A stretch of DNA of 64,000 nucleotides from a virus. How positions within the stretch are numbered: position 1 is the stretch's first letter; every line of letters begins with the position of its first letter. The translations under genes were made by a program, and so were the position numbers. The DNA lies in IMG/VR virus record IMGVR_UViG_3300034072_000758, positions 124,001-188,000 of that record; one strand, given 5' to 3'. Positions 57,664 through 64,000 of the stretch are shown here, one piece after another. The notes below the pieces were generated by a model, which made no database searches, had not been told where the DNA came from, and saw only the letters and a list, made by a program, of their open reading frames with translations.

Positions 57664-57944
57664 TGGGTAAGTCTCGTAAAACCAACGTCATGAACGCGGT
57701 CTTTAATGGACGTGAGGGCGATCTCAAGGGCGCTGAAAAAGCGACGTTTGATCGCATGTTCACCAAGATCGACAACGGCGCAAAGCTGTCAGCGGCGACC
57801 GAGGTGAAGGACTTCGATTTCAATGGCGATTTCGGCGCTGGGTTCCGTCATGGGAATAAGCGTAAAGCTATGGCCGCGATGAAAGTCCTCAAGCGCAAAT
57901 CAGATCGCGCCAAGGGCAAGAAGGTCGATTTAAGCGGCGACTAA
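57663..57944 (+). CDS. Small basic hypothetical protein
   Basis: A 93-residue, Lys/Arg/Gly-rich protein (MGKSRKTNVMNAVFNGREGD; KRKAMAAMKVLKRKSDRAKG). It is translationally linked to 57445, and both are basic, so the pair may act together on DNA or RNA (inference). No family recognised. Its 3' end overlaps the convergent 57930 gene by 15 bases. Confidence 0.6.
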   Translation: MGKSRKTNVMNAVFNGREGDLKGAEKATFDRMFTKIDNGAKLSAATEVKDFDFNGDFGAGFRHGNKRKAMAAMKVLKRKSDRAKGKKVDLSGD

Positions 57945-58313
57945 CAATATGTTGGTCAGGATGTCTTCAACTTCTTCCCGACGATCAACGTTCGGACGAC
58001 CTTCGATATATGATCCCGATAACATCCAGACAACACCCGTCTCCATCGTAAATTTCATGACAATATATTTGTGGTGATATTTGGGATCATCAATTAGAGT
58101 GAATTTGAAGCCGGAAATATACACGCCCGCTTCGTCTTCTATCTTGACGATACAATGGCTGGCGTTAAACTCGCTCATACTATTTGTCGCGGCAAGTGAT
58201 ATTTTACCCATTGGCGAAATGATCTCGGCCACGGAGACACCATCGTTGATGTCAAACTTCGTCGTGTAACGATTGAACAGATCGATCCAAAAGTTCATAT
58301 GATCGTATTTCAT
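57930..58313 (-). CDS. FW/LxL-family small protein
   Basis: A 127-residue member: YDHMNFWIDLFNRYTTKFD, a middle with VYISGFKFTLIDDP and the tail REEVEDILTNILLVAA. The ATG at 58313 shares a base with the stop of the ribbon-helix-helix gene upstream, so the two are probably co-expressed. Confidence 0.65.
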   Translation of the reverse strand: MKYDHMNFWIDLFNRYTTKFDINDGVSVAEIISPMGKISLAATNSMSEFNASHCIVKIEDEAGVYISGFKFTLIDDPKYHHKYIVMKFTMETGVVWMLSGSYIEGRPNVDRREEVEDILTNILLVAA

Positions 58314-58522
58314 CACATATTCCGTTCTCTACCGCACTTCTTTTTTACGGTATGGGAGGGTGCTGTGGGCGAGGGTATATTAGAGAGGTACTGTTTTAAT
58401 GCCTCTTGAATGATCTCACTTTTGGTAAGACCATCTTTAAATGATTTTATCCGCAATGCGTCGTCCGTCGCCGAATCGAGGTAGACCGTGCGAAGAATCA
58501 TCCGCTCATTAGTTTCGGCCAT
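58313..58522 (-). CDS. Ribbon-helix-helix (CopG/Arc-type) DNA-binding protein
   Basis: A 69-residue protein. Residues about 9-47 (ILRTVYLDSATDDALRIKSF, then LTKSEIIQEALKQYL) fit the strand-helix-helix pattern of RHH regulators, which bind DNA as dimers through the strand. A Pro/Ser-rich linker and a basic tail (KKKCGRERN) follow. It overlaps the NADAR gene by 14 bases and the FW/LxL gene by one, so it may autoregulate that unit (inference). Confidence 0.75.
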   Translation of the reverse strand: MAETNERMILRTVYLDSATDDALRIKSFKDGLTKSEIIQEALKQYLSNIPSPTAPSHTVKKKCGRERNM

Positions 58523-59105
58523 TGCGGATTTCCTCTCTCACCTTCATGAGAGCTTCGCCTAACCAGTTCGTGCCCTGCCAGTTGGCCGGGTCTACAATCT
58601 TGGGATCGTTCCATGCGAGCTTCACGCCCCATACAGCATCGTACCAAGCACCCTCAACCAGATGCTTGTCGCCCGTAGCCAGCAGGAACGCTTGTAGATC
58701 ATCATCCTGTTCAAATTTGGCTAGGTTCCCGCGATACACAATATCGCGCGCATTAGCTTCCCAGACGGCTTGGTCGAAGTTCTTTACTTTGCGACCAAGC
58801 TCCTTACAGCGTTTTGGAGCGTCCTGCCACTTATCGGTCTGTTCGACCTCTAAGATTTCTATGAAAGTCTCTTCATCTTGGAAGAGAGCGGCTTTCCCCG
58901 CCATCATATATTGTTCGGCACAATGAAAATCAAATTGAAAATCGCGGCCAAAATTACCACTAAAGCCACCACGGAAATCGGACGGGAACCATTGGCTGAA
59001 CGGTCCATTCAGGAAAAACAAGTGCGTGTCCGTCTCGGACATCTTCAATTCGTTATCGATTTTTGTGAACACACGCCTACCCCTGTTACATTCCGCGTTC
59101 ATCAT
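58509..59105 (-). CDS. NADAR-domain protein (YbiA/DUF1768-like)
   Basis: The protein (up to 198 residues) shows the NADAR pattern: LNGPFSQWFPSDF near residue 32, CAEQYMMAGKAALFQD near 62-77, then GRKVKNFDQAVWEANARDIV, NLAKFEQDDDL, LLATGDKHLVEGAWYDAVWG and a C-terminal WLGEALMKVREEI. NADAR enzymes are N-glycosidases acting on ADP-ribosyl compounds; members remove ADP-ribose from guanine in DNA or act in riboflavin-related metabolism (YbiA/RibX). Here it could counter a DarT-type host defence; that is inference. The start is unsure: no ribosome site fits 59105, and the ATG at 59042 (MSETDTHLFFL) is possible. Confidence 0.85.
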   Translation of the reverse strand: MMNAECNRGRRVFTKIDNELKMSETDTHLFFLNGPFSQWFPSDFRGGFSGNFGRDFQFDFHCAEQYMMAGKAALFQDEETFIEILEVEQTDKWQDAPKRCKELGRKVKNFDQAVWEANARDIVYRGNLAKFEQDDDLQAFLLATGDKHLVEGAWYDAVWGVKLAWNDPKIVDPANWQGTNWLGEALMKVREEIRNGRN

Positions 59106-59165
59106 ATCATAAAGGTTGAGAAAGGATCAATTGGTATTATGGTTAAAATATAATAAAAATCCTCG

Positions 59166-59195
59166 TTGACAGGTCTCTAAAAACCGGGTTAGGCT
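59166..59195 (+). promoter_or_regulatory. Sigma70-like promoter TTGACA-N18-TAGGCT
   Basis: A consensus -35 (59166-59171) and TAGGCT (59190-59195) with an 18-base spacer lie 40 bases upstream of the ATG at 59236. Confidence 0.4.
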
Positions 59196-59235
59196 CGATC
59201 ATGCCAAAGTCGGGCATAACAGGGAGTTGAGTATC

Positions 59236-59604
59236 ATGTTCACGGATTCCATCATCGCAGCCTTGTGTAAATTCTATTCTGACAATAATAACTGCCTTCT
59301 GATCGAAGGCGCGACAACAGAAGACAACTATCTCGTAGTAACCACAACCCGACGAACTCACTCCTTTGCTTTTGTTTCGAATCAATATCTCACAGTATAC
59401 GAAGACAATACTTCCAAAGTAGAGCGAATGCGTATCAGCTATACTTCGGACACGGCGAAAATCGGAATGGATTTGACGCCTCTTGAAGACGGTAAGTGGC
59501 GCGCTGAAAACTACACTAGTGTGGTAGATATGGATACTATCATGGATGAATTATGCATCTTACAGTTGATGGGTGGTCAGATGGCATTTCATCTGGCCGC
59601 GTAA
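59236..59604 (+). CDS. FW/LxL-family-like small protein
   Basis: A 122-residue protein: MFTDSIIAALCKFYSDNNNC, strands YLVVTTTRRTHSFAFV and a tail-like MDTIMDELCILQLM followed by about ten more residues (GGQMAFHLAA). GGAG lies ten bases upstream. It overlaps the convergent 59540 gene by 65 bases, the longest overlap here. Confidence 0.5.
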   Translation: MFTDSIIAALCKFYSDNNNCLLIEGATTEDNYLVVTTTRRTHSFAFVSNQYLTVYEDNTSKVERMRISYTSDTAKIGMDLTPLEDGKWRAENYTSVVDMDTIMDELCILQLMGGQMAFHLAA

Positions 59605-59980
59605 TTAACCAAATATCATATTGTGCTAGACGAAAAGCGATATGATTGAGACGCTGGGCTATCACATATGCGTGATAGCTTCGGGGCCAGATGATCCGGT
59701 ACTTAATCATTTCGCTGATCTCTTGATAGAAACAGCCGTGGCTTCTTATAAGCGTTGGTGATTGAATTACTGGATACAGTTCGGACCAATGTGAATGAGG
59801 ATAGGGTGAGGCATACTCGTCCGAATTTTCTGTCGCATATTCTACGACGATCTTCTTGAGCGAGGTCTGTAGATGATCGTTCTCAAGGAATGGGTATATG
59901 TCGAACATCCAAGAGTAGGCTTCGGCATCCGAGAACGATAACAGAAATCTCTCGAACCAAACCCGGTCAATAATCATCAT
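59540..59980 (-). CDS. Hypothetical protein, 146 residues
   Basis: A helical, aromatic protein (VWFERFLLSFSDAEAYSWMF; YVIAQRLNHIAFRLAQYDIW) starting 14 bases inside the upstream 59967 gene. The tail-to-tail overlap with 59236 is long, so its exact 3' part is less certain. No domain recognised. Confidence 0.5.
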   Translation of the reverse strand: MMIIDRVWFERFLLSFSDAEAYSWMFDIYPFLENDHLQTSLKKIVVEYATENSDEYASPYPHSHWSELYPVIQSPTLIRSHGCFYQEISEMIKYRIIWPRSYHAYVIAQRLNHIAFRLAQYDIWLITRPDEMPSDHPSTVRCIIHP

Positions 59981-60860
59981 GCGCCGGAACCTCGATCAGA
60001 TCATAGGTCAGGGCTAATGCCATCTGTTCATCTTCGGATAAAGTGTCGAACTCTAAGATGGTCTTCATCATTGCGACACGATTTTTGCCACAGATACTAT
60101 TAATCTTTCTTAATTCATCATCCGGTAGATTGCGGAGCGCCAGAATCATGTCTGGAAGCATCGTATGAAGGGGCGACGTTGAACCAACGCGCTTCCGACA
60201 ACTATCCAACTCCATAATATTTTCTACGGACATTTGGATATAATGGAGCATGGGAGAACTCGATAGATTATTTACCAATTTCTCTCGCAAATCGTCTGGA
60301 ACGTGGAGGCGATTGGGATACTCCGGGGTGAAACCTTCGAGTTGAAGCCAAATGTCAGACTTGTTACCAAATCCAGCCGTCGCTTGAACAATAGCTTCTC
60401 CGAACTCTTGTGAGCTAATAGGATACAGATGCCGGTTCATTAGAATGGGATCGGCGAAGTGCGAGAAGCTACAGTCAAAAGCGTCGTAATATCGAAGAAG
60501 AACCTCCTTTGATTCAATACCACACAGCATTTGACCAGCCGCTCGAAAGAAGGAGTTAGCCTCTGGGAACCAGTCGGGATCACCGATATAATCTCGAACC
60601 TTACTTTCTTTACGCTCTTTTAAGCGAGCCACATGGTCTTTGAGCATTTCAAAGACGTATTCGCGTTGAACAGGGTCGGTGAAGATGAAATTTTCAAAAC
60701 CCTCTATCTGGTAAATCCATTTCGGGACGCGATTGATCTCTGTCTGTTCTTCAAGCGTAAGTATGCGAGGATGCGTGAGTTCCGACGCCATACGTCGATA
60801 CTTCTCCGCAATGATCTTTAGCATCGGGTCTTGTGCGTTGAATATGGATAATACTTTCAT
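59967..60860 (-). CDS. Hypothetical helical protein, 297 residues
   Basis: A mainly helical soluble protein (EKYRRMASELTHPRILTLEE; VFEMLKDHVARLKERKESK; QMALALTYDLIEVP) with no recognised domain or catalytic motif. It heads a two-gene unit with 59540. Function unknown. Confidence 0.55.
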   Translation of the reverse strand: MKVLSIFNAQDPMLKIIAEKYRRMASELTHPRILTLEEQTEINRVPKWIYQIEGFENFIFTDPVQREYVFEMLKDHVARLKERKESKVRDYIGDPDWFPEANSFFRAAGQMLCGIESKEVLLRYYDAFDCSFSHFADPILMNRHLYPISSQEFGEAIVQATAGFGNKSDIWLQLEGFTPEYPNRLHVPDDLREKLVNNLSSSPMLHYIQMSVENIMELDSCRKRVGSTSPLHTMLPDMILALRNLPDDELRKINSICGKNRVAMMKTILEFDTLSEDEQMALALTYDLIEVPAHDDY

Positions 60861-60877
60861 ATCGGTATCCTATCACA

Positions 60878-61255
60878 CTATAGCGAAAGCCACAATTTCA
60901 TTAATGCTTCATCCGGGTCTGTCCCATCATGCGTTGATACGCGAACGTATTGGTATTTTACACGATCCAAAATTCCATCCAAAATTTCACTTGGCTTCAA
61001 ATCACTCTCACATGAGGTTTTTGGTGCTACGTTTATTTCGAAATAAAAATCAACACGGTCATCAGATAAAGGCTGGCCGTGGTGAACCGACCAAATGAAA
61101 ATCACACCATCAACAATTTTGGTTATGATGGCAAAATCATACGGGCCGATTTTTAAACGCTTCGTTTCATATTCCGCTTTATACATCAGCGCCCAAGCAA
61201 GGTCATTAGCCTTGTCTGGATAGTATTTCACTTTTTTGCGCTCTAAAAAGTTCAT
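60878..61255 (-). CDS. FW/LxL-family small protein
   Basis: A 125-residue member: basic start (MNFLERKKVKYYPDKANDL), strands YDFAIITKIVDGVIFIWSVH and FYFEINVAP, and the tail DPDEALMKLWLSL. Last gene of the minus-strand array that begins at 63905. Confidence 0.65.
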   Translation of the reverse strand: MNFLERKKVKYYPDKANDLAWALMYKAEYETKRLKIGPYDFAIITKIVDGVIFIWSVHHGQPLSDDRVDFYFEINVAPKTSCESDLKPSEILDGILDRVKYQYVRVSTHDGTDPDEALMKLWLSL

Positions 61256-61578
61256 GACATAAACATGGCCAGAGATATGGCCGCATCATCCAATGATCCG
61301 GCGAAGCCGTCGCTCAACTTGACCCGACCATCTTCGTGGACCGTGGATACGTAATCATGCTTGATGCCGATAACGTACCAACTTTTCCACTCATATTCGT
61401 AAGAAATCGTAGCTGCCGCCGTGGTGTATCTATGTTCCTTGGGCGTGGATACAAGATAGCTTTGAAACGTCACCTTAAGCTCACCGATGATCTTCACCAG
61501 CTTCTCAGGAGATTGTTTATGGATCGGTAAAGCAGCGCGTTTCACAAGCGCAGCACATAGGCTTTGGTAGGGTGTCAT
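61252..61578 (-). CDS. FW/LxL-family small protein
   Basis: A 108-residue member: YQSLCAALVKRAALPI at the N-terminus, strands YTTAAATISYEYEWKSWYVI and the tail SLDDAAISLAMFMS. Linked by ATGA overlaps to 60878 and to the Cys-rich small gene upstream. Confidence 0.65.
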   Translation of the reverse strand: MTPYQSLCAALVKRAALPIHKQSPEKLVKIIGELKVTFQSYLVSTPKEHRYTTAAATISYEYEWKSWYVIGIKHDYVSTVHEDGRVKLSDGFAGSLDDAAISLAMFMS

Positions 61579-61724
61579 TTCTTTTTCTTGTCCTTGCGAT
61601 AAGCCTGATTACCCGGCGCTTTACCCTTCTTATGCGAAGGCGTAGGTTTACCATCGACGCATCGTTGATCCCCAGCACATATGCGGCGATTGTCACACAT
61701 ATCACAGGTCACGAAATCATTCAT
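61575..61724 (-). CDS. 49-residue Cys-rich small protein
   Basis: An open frame from ATG 61724 to TGA 61575, with ATGA overlaps to both neighbours, which strongly supports it being translated. MNDFVTCDMCDNRRICAGDQRC has four cysteines (CxxC-x6-C-x5-C), a likely small zinc site, followed by a Lys-rich tail (KKGKAPGNQAYRKDKKKK) that could bind nucleic acid. No family recognised. Confidence 0.7.
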   Translation of the reverse strand: MNDFVTCDMCDNRRICAGDQRCVDGKPTPSHKKGKAPGNQAYRKDKKKK

Positions 61725-62119
61725 GCGAGCAACTTCATCTGTATGTAAATCTCGTCTGGATCAATTGTCTTGGTGCGAATCGTGGCACCGACACAAACGG
61801 GAGCAAGAAACTTACCATAAGTTTCTCGAAATCCGTGCATATTGAAGCGTTCTTCAATCTTAAGATGATATTCGTATTGGAATTTAATAACGATCTCTCG
61901 ACCATAATTAATCTTGGTAATGACATCATACCATATTGTTTTGTCTTCACCTGTATTCTTCGACGGAAATTCATCTAAGCTTACGCTAAAATCATATCCC
62001 AAAATATCGATATTTGCCCGGTACAGTTTTTCATTAACGAACTTCTTATAATCAAGCTCCTTTTTAGTAATATACTCATGCAGCCAGACAGCCGTATCCC
62101 GATCAAGCTCCTTGAACAT
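61721..62119 (-). CDS. FW/LxL-family small protein
   Basis: A 132-residue member: ELDRDTAVWLHEYITKKEL, strands ANIDILGYDFSVSLDEF and IVIKFQYEYHLKIEE, and the tail DPDEIYIQMKLLA. AAGGAG-like sequence lies nearby in the overlapping 62103 gene. Confidence 0.65.
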   Translation of the reverse strand: MFKELDRDTAVWLHEYITKKELDYKKFVNEKLYRANIDILGYDFSVSLDEFPSKNTGEDKTIWYDVITKINYGREIVIKFQYEYHLKIEERFNMHGFRETYGKFLAPVCVGATIRTKTIDPDEIYIQMKLLA

Positions 62120-62228
62120 AAATCACCCGATCAACATAAAGCGCATGGAAAGCATTAGCAGATGGTCCCGCGATGACGGCGCAACCGCTGATCTTCTTAT
62201 AACCATCAACCCAACGTGTATCGATCAT
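62103..62228 (-). CDS. 41-residue small protein
   Basis: An open frame from ATG 62228 (overlapping the upstream stop as ATGA) to TGA 62103, ending inside the next gene. The product begins MIDTRWVDGYKKISGCAV and is neutral to hydrophobic (SANAFHALYVDRVIYVQGA). It fills the only gap in this operon. Function unknown. Confidence 0.55.
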   Translation of the reverse strand: MIDTRWVDGYKKISGCAVIAGPSANAFHALYVDRVIYVQGA

Positions 62229-62530
62229 GCTGTCAGCGATAAGATCATCACCGCTTCCTCTTCGTCTGTGTTTATGTCAACGCGAGAAATAAACATCTTA
62301 CCACTACCAAAATGAATGATCAATGTGGGTGTGGTGACTTTTATTATCTCATAATTACCTTTACCCTTTAAGCCAATAATGGTCGCAGTACAGAGATCGT
62401 CGCCTATACGAAAATCGATAACTTCTCGTGTTTCTGGTGTCAGCATAATAAGTCCGTACCGTTCGCTCACGCGCCGAACAATTCCATTAGCAATAGGCCA
62501 GTAAGCTGGGTTCGAGCGTTCAAGGATCAT
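62225..62530 (-). CDS. FW/LxL-family small protein
   Basis: A 101-residue member: PAYWPIANGIVRRVSERYG, strands VIDFRIGDDLCTATIIG and YEIIKVTTPTLIIHFG, and the tail TDEEEAVMILSLTA. Its start overlaps 62520. Confidence 0.65.
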   Translation of the reverse strand: MILERSNPAYWPIANGIVRRVSERYGLIMLTPETREVIDFRIGDDLCTATIIGLKGKGNYEIIKVTTPTLIIHFGSGKMFISRVDINTDEEEAVMILSLTA

Positions 62531-62885
62531 GGCGAGTAATTACCGGCACAGCCTTATCGTCGGGCATATGAAGAGTGAATATCATCAGAGCTTCATCAAG
62601 AGTATATTGCGAGTCACTAAAGTTCACTAAAAAATCGTTAGAAGATATTTCTTCCAGCAAAGAATACACCGAGATCGCTTCGCATTGTAACTCACGGAAA
62701 CGAAGCTTGTTTTCCTTGATGGATACCCGCTCACAAACATAAATTATTTTATATTTACCAATGGTAAAATGAATTTGTGTGCCGGGATGCCAGCCCAATC
62801 CAGTCAATGACAGATGGCTGATAGCGTTCGAAATGGTGTCGATGATTCGCGCACCAAGCTCTCTTGGGACTTCAATACCAATCAT
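62520..62885 (-). CDS. FW/LxL-family small protein with extended C-terminus
   Basis: A 121-residue member: IIDTISNAISHLSLTGLGW near the N-terminus, strands QIHFTIGKYKIIYVCERV and the tail TLDEALMIFTLHM followed by about 13 more residues (PDDKAVPVITRHDP), an uncommon extension. Confidence 0.6.
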   Translation of the reverse strand: MIGIEVPRELGARIIDTISNAISHLSLTGLGWHPGTQIHFTIGKYKIIYVCERVSIKENKLRFRELQCEAISVYSLLEEISSNDFLVNFSDSQYTLDEALMIFTLHMPDDKAVPVITRHDP

Positions 62886-63247
62886 TCGACCACCATCAGT
62901 ATAAGCATCATAGCATCATCCCCGTCATCATACGTGGGATGCCTCATTATAAAATATTCTGTAAAGGGGTCGATTCCAGCCGCTTTATTGATCACTCGTA
63001 TCAAGTGAATGTCACCATATTTTATTTCACGCAGAACCCAGCGACCGCGTATTGGTTCTTCTTTAAAGGGGTTATCATCTGGGAAAAATTGAAATGTCGA
63101 AATAAAACGTCCGGTTTCAAGCGTGACTTGCTGGCCATGTTCTTTCGAGCGCATCATGTCCATGCGCGCCTTACCCTCAATCGTAATGTTCTTCCGAACA
63201 TACGAAAGCACCATATCATGATATTCTTCTTCGATGTAGTAGGTCAT
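62882..63247 (-). CDS. FW/LxL-family small protein
   Basis: A 121-residue member: EEYHDMVLSYVRKNITIEG, a Met/Lys-rich segment (ARMDMMRSKEHGQQV), strands ETGRFISTFQFFPDD, and the tail DDGDDAMMLILMVVE. Confidence 0.65.
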   Translation of the reverse strand: MTYYIEEEYHDMVLSYVRKNITIEGKARMDMMRSKEHGQQVTLETGRFISTFQFFPDDNPFKEEPIRGRWVLREIKYGDIHLIRVINKAAGIDPFTEYFIMRHPTYDDGDDAMMLILMVVE

Positions 63248-63573
63248 TTATATTTCAAAAGGAATGTCGTAAACTCGGTATCAATTTCAGTGGTACGGTC
63301 TTTAGGGTTTCGATGACTCACCTTAACCGAACTGACCTTACTCTTATCCCACTCAAATTCGAAACGCAGGGCCTCATAGAGAACTTCTTTAATGAAACTA
63401 CCAACCGAAGTATTGATCATTGTGATTTCGATGTCGGGGTCAAAATATAGCGTCTCTTCCCCGCGATTCCACTTAGTAGCAACTTCGCTGTCATAATACA
63501 TTTTGTGGAAATAATTGTATATTTCTGCGCTCTTAGGCGAGTTATAACAAAGGGAAACGATAAACTCATTCAT
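63244..63573 (-). CDS. FW/LxL-family-like small protein
   Basis: A 109-residue protein: EIYNYFHKMYYDSEVATKW near the N-terminus, strands DIEITMINTSVGSFI and RFEFEWDKSKVSSVKV, and the weak tail TEIDTEFTTFLLKYK. Overlaps both neighbours by four bases. Confidence 0.5.
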   Translation of the reverse strand: MNEFIVSLCYNSPKSAEIYNYFHKMYYDSEVATKWNRGEETLYFDPDIEITMINTSVGSFIKEVLYEALRFEFEWDKSKVSSVKVSHRNPKDRTTEIDTEFTTFLLKYK

Positions 63574-63905
63574 CGATAGTCACTCTCTATTTTATCACGC
63601 TTCGTCATTGGTTCTTTTTTCAAACTTACAGAGAAACCCAGATGTGGAAGAATGCTTGCGAAATTTCGGATGGTATCACCGTGAATGGTTACGCGACACT
63701 CATATTCCCCGGAGGCCAGCAAGGATGATGCCACCTTGGGAATAATAAAGGGGGGACATCCAAAACTAAACACCACACCAGCCGCATAGTCGGCCTGTTG
63801 CTTGGTTGGGTATCCTTCACCTATCCACTTAATGCGGATCGGAGTGCCATCTGGATAGCCGTAAGGTTTGGGTAAGCTTAACATGGTAAATTTCGTATCA
63901 CACAT
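63570..63905 (-). CDS. Hypothetical protein, 111 residues
   Basis: A soluble protein, possibly alpha/beta (TPIRIKWIGEGYPTKQQADY; ECRVTIHGDTIRNFASILPH; GFSVSLKKEP), without the LxL tail. First gene of the minus-strand array ending at 60878. No clear ribosome site precedes 63905; an internal ATG (MLSLPKPYG) is an alternative. Bases 63906-64000 hold nothing I can assign. Confidence 0.5.
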   Translation of the reverse strand: MCDTKFTMLSLPKPYGYPDGTPIRIKWIGEGYPTKQQADYAAGVVFSFGCPPFIIPKVASSLLASGEYECRVTIHGDTIRNFASILPHLGFSVSLKKEPMTKRDKIESDYR

Positions 63906-64000
63906 TTAAGCCATTTAGAAGCCCCTACAGCGATATAAATGAATTTAGTCAACACTTATCGATTATCTTATTAACGCCCGTCCTGAGCCTTGTCTGGGGC

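Noticed and set aside
58522-58926. Plus-strand 134-codon frame opposite the NADAR gene
   Set aside because: Ser/Arg-rich shadow protein; the minus strand has a clear NADAR sequence.
61517-61705. Minus-strand 62-codon frame overlapping 61575-61724
   Set aside because: It overlaps the 49-residue Cys-rich frame, which alone has ATGA links to both neighbours; this one would start inside it without a ribosome site.
1-64000. CRISPR arrays, insertion sequences, attachment sites, replication origins
   Set aside because: I looked for regularly spaced repeats, transposase-like genes and terminal repeats and saw none; the near absence of non-coding space leaves little room for them.

Overview
The window is a gene-dense stretch (about 125 genes, no gap over about 150 bases) of a tailed bacteriophage genome, most likely a large or jumbo T4-like myovirus. 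The evidence is a set of contractile-tail baseplate genes (gp5-like spike, hub protein, gp53-like wedge, gp48/54-like tube cap), a T4-type late promoter element (TATAAATA and close variants), tightly overlapping small genes, one isolated tRNA, and 'luxury' enzymes (two aminoacyl-tRNA synthetases, SpeD, radical SAM, NADAR, PPP phosphatase). The host is not shown directly. The Bax-inhibitor-1 protein at 13170 resembles alphaproteobacterial versions, so an alphaproteobacterium is a weak guess.

Layout. 1-5422: end-truncated giant structural gene. 5552-8545: small genes and a tRNA-Arg(UCU). 8655-19441: mixed accessory genes (SpeD, radical SAM, BI-1, PD-(D/E)xK nuclease, GNAT, an HRLGH protein). 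19468-27310: baseplate genes interleaved with a tandem ADP-ribosyltransferase-like gene. 27362-51334: a very long array of small paralogues, interrupted by an editing-domain-less ValRS, six consecutive small membrane proteins, a HhH-GPD glycosylase and a DUF350-like protein. 51361-63905: an editing-domain-less ThrRS, a PPP phosphatase, a ribbon-helix-helix protein, a NADAR protein and further paralogues.

The most striking content is what I call here the 'FW/LxL family': about 55 highly divergent small proteins (usually 85-150 residues). They share an N-terminal helix with a hydrophobic-Trp motif (for example FWxxI), a beta-rich middle, and a C-terminal acidic/hydrophobic tail of the form (E/D)(E/D)xxxxLxL that runs into the stop codon. 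Some carry an N-terminal membrane helix. They are chained by ATGA, TGATG or GTGA stop/start overlaps. I know no described family with this pattern; function is unknown. An expansion of this scale recalls the multigene families of large eukaryotic viruses.

Expression signals. Late genes (structural genes, nuclease, GNAT, putative internal proteins) carry TAAATA exactly five bases before the ATG, which would place the T4-type late transcription start at the start codon, i.e. leaderless mRNAs. Other transcription units start with sigma70-like promoters, mostly TTGACA-N16-TAnnnT, followed by normal Shine-Dalgarno leaders.

Three late proteins begin with T4 internal-protein-like N-terminal peptides (MRYHEIISE, MLLNEFLTE, MRYSELFAS); two of these end in the (I/L)xE pattern used by T4-type prohead proteases. 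I infer that they may be packaged and injected. Two or three genes show single-base frame disruptions near their starts (16043, ValRS, perhaps 31883), which are either assembly errors or real.
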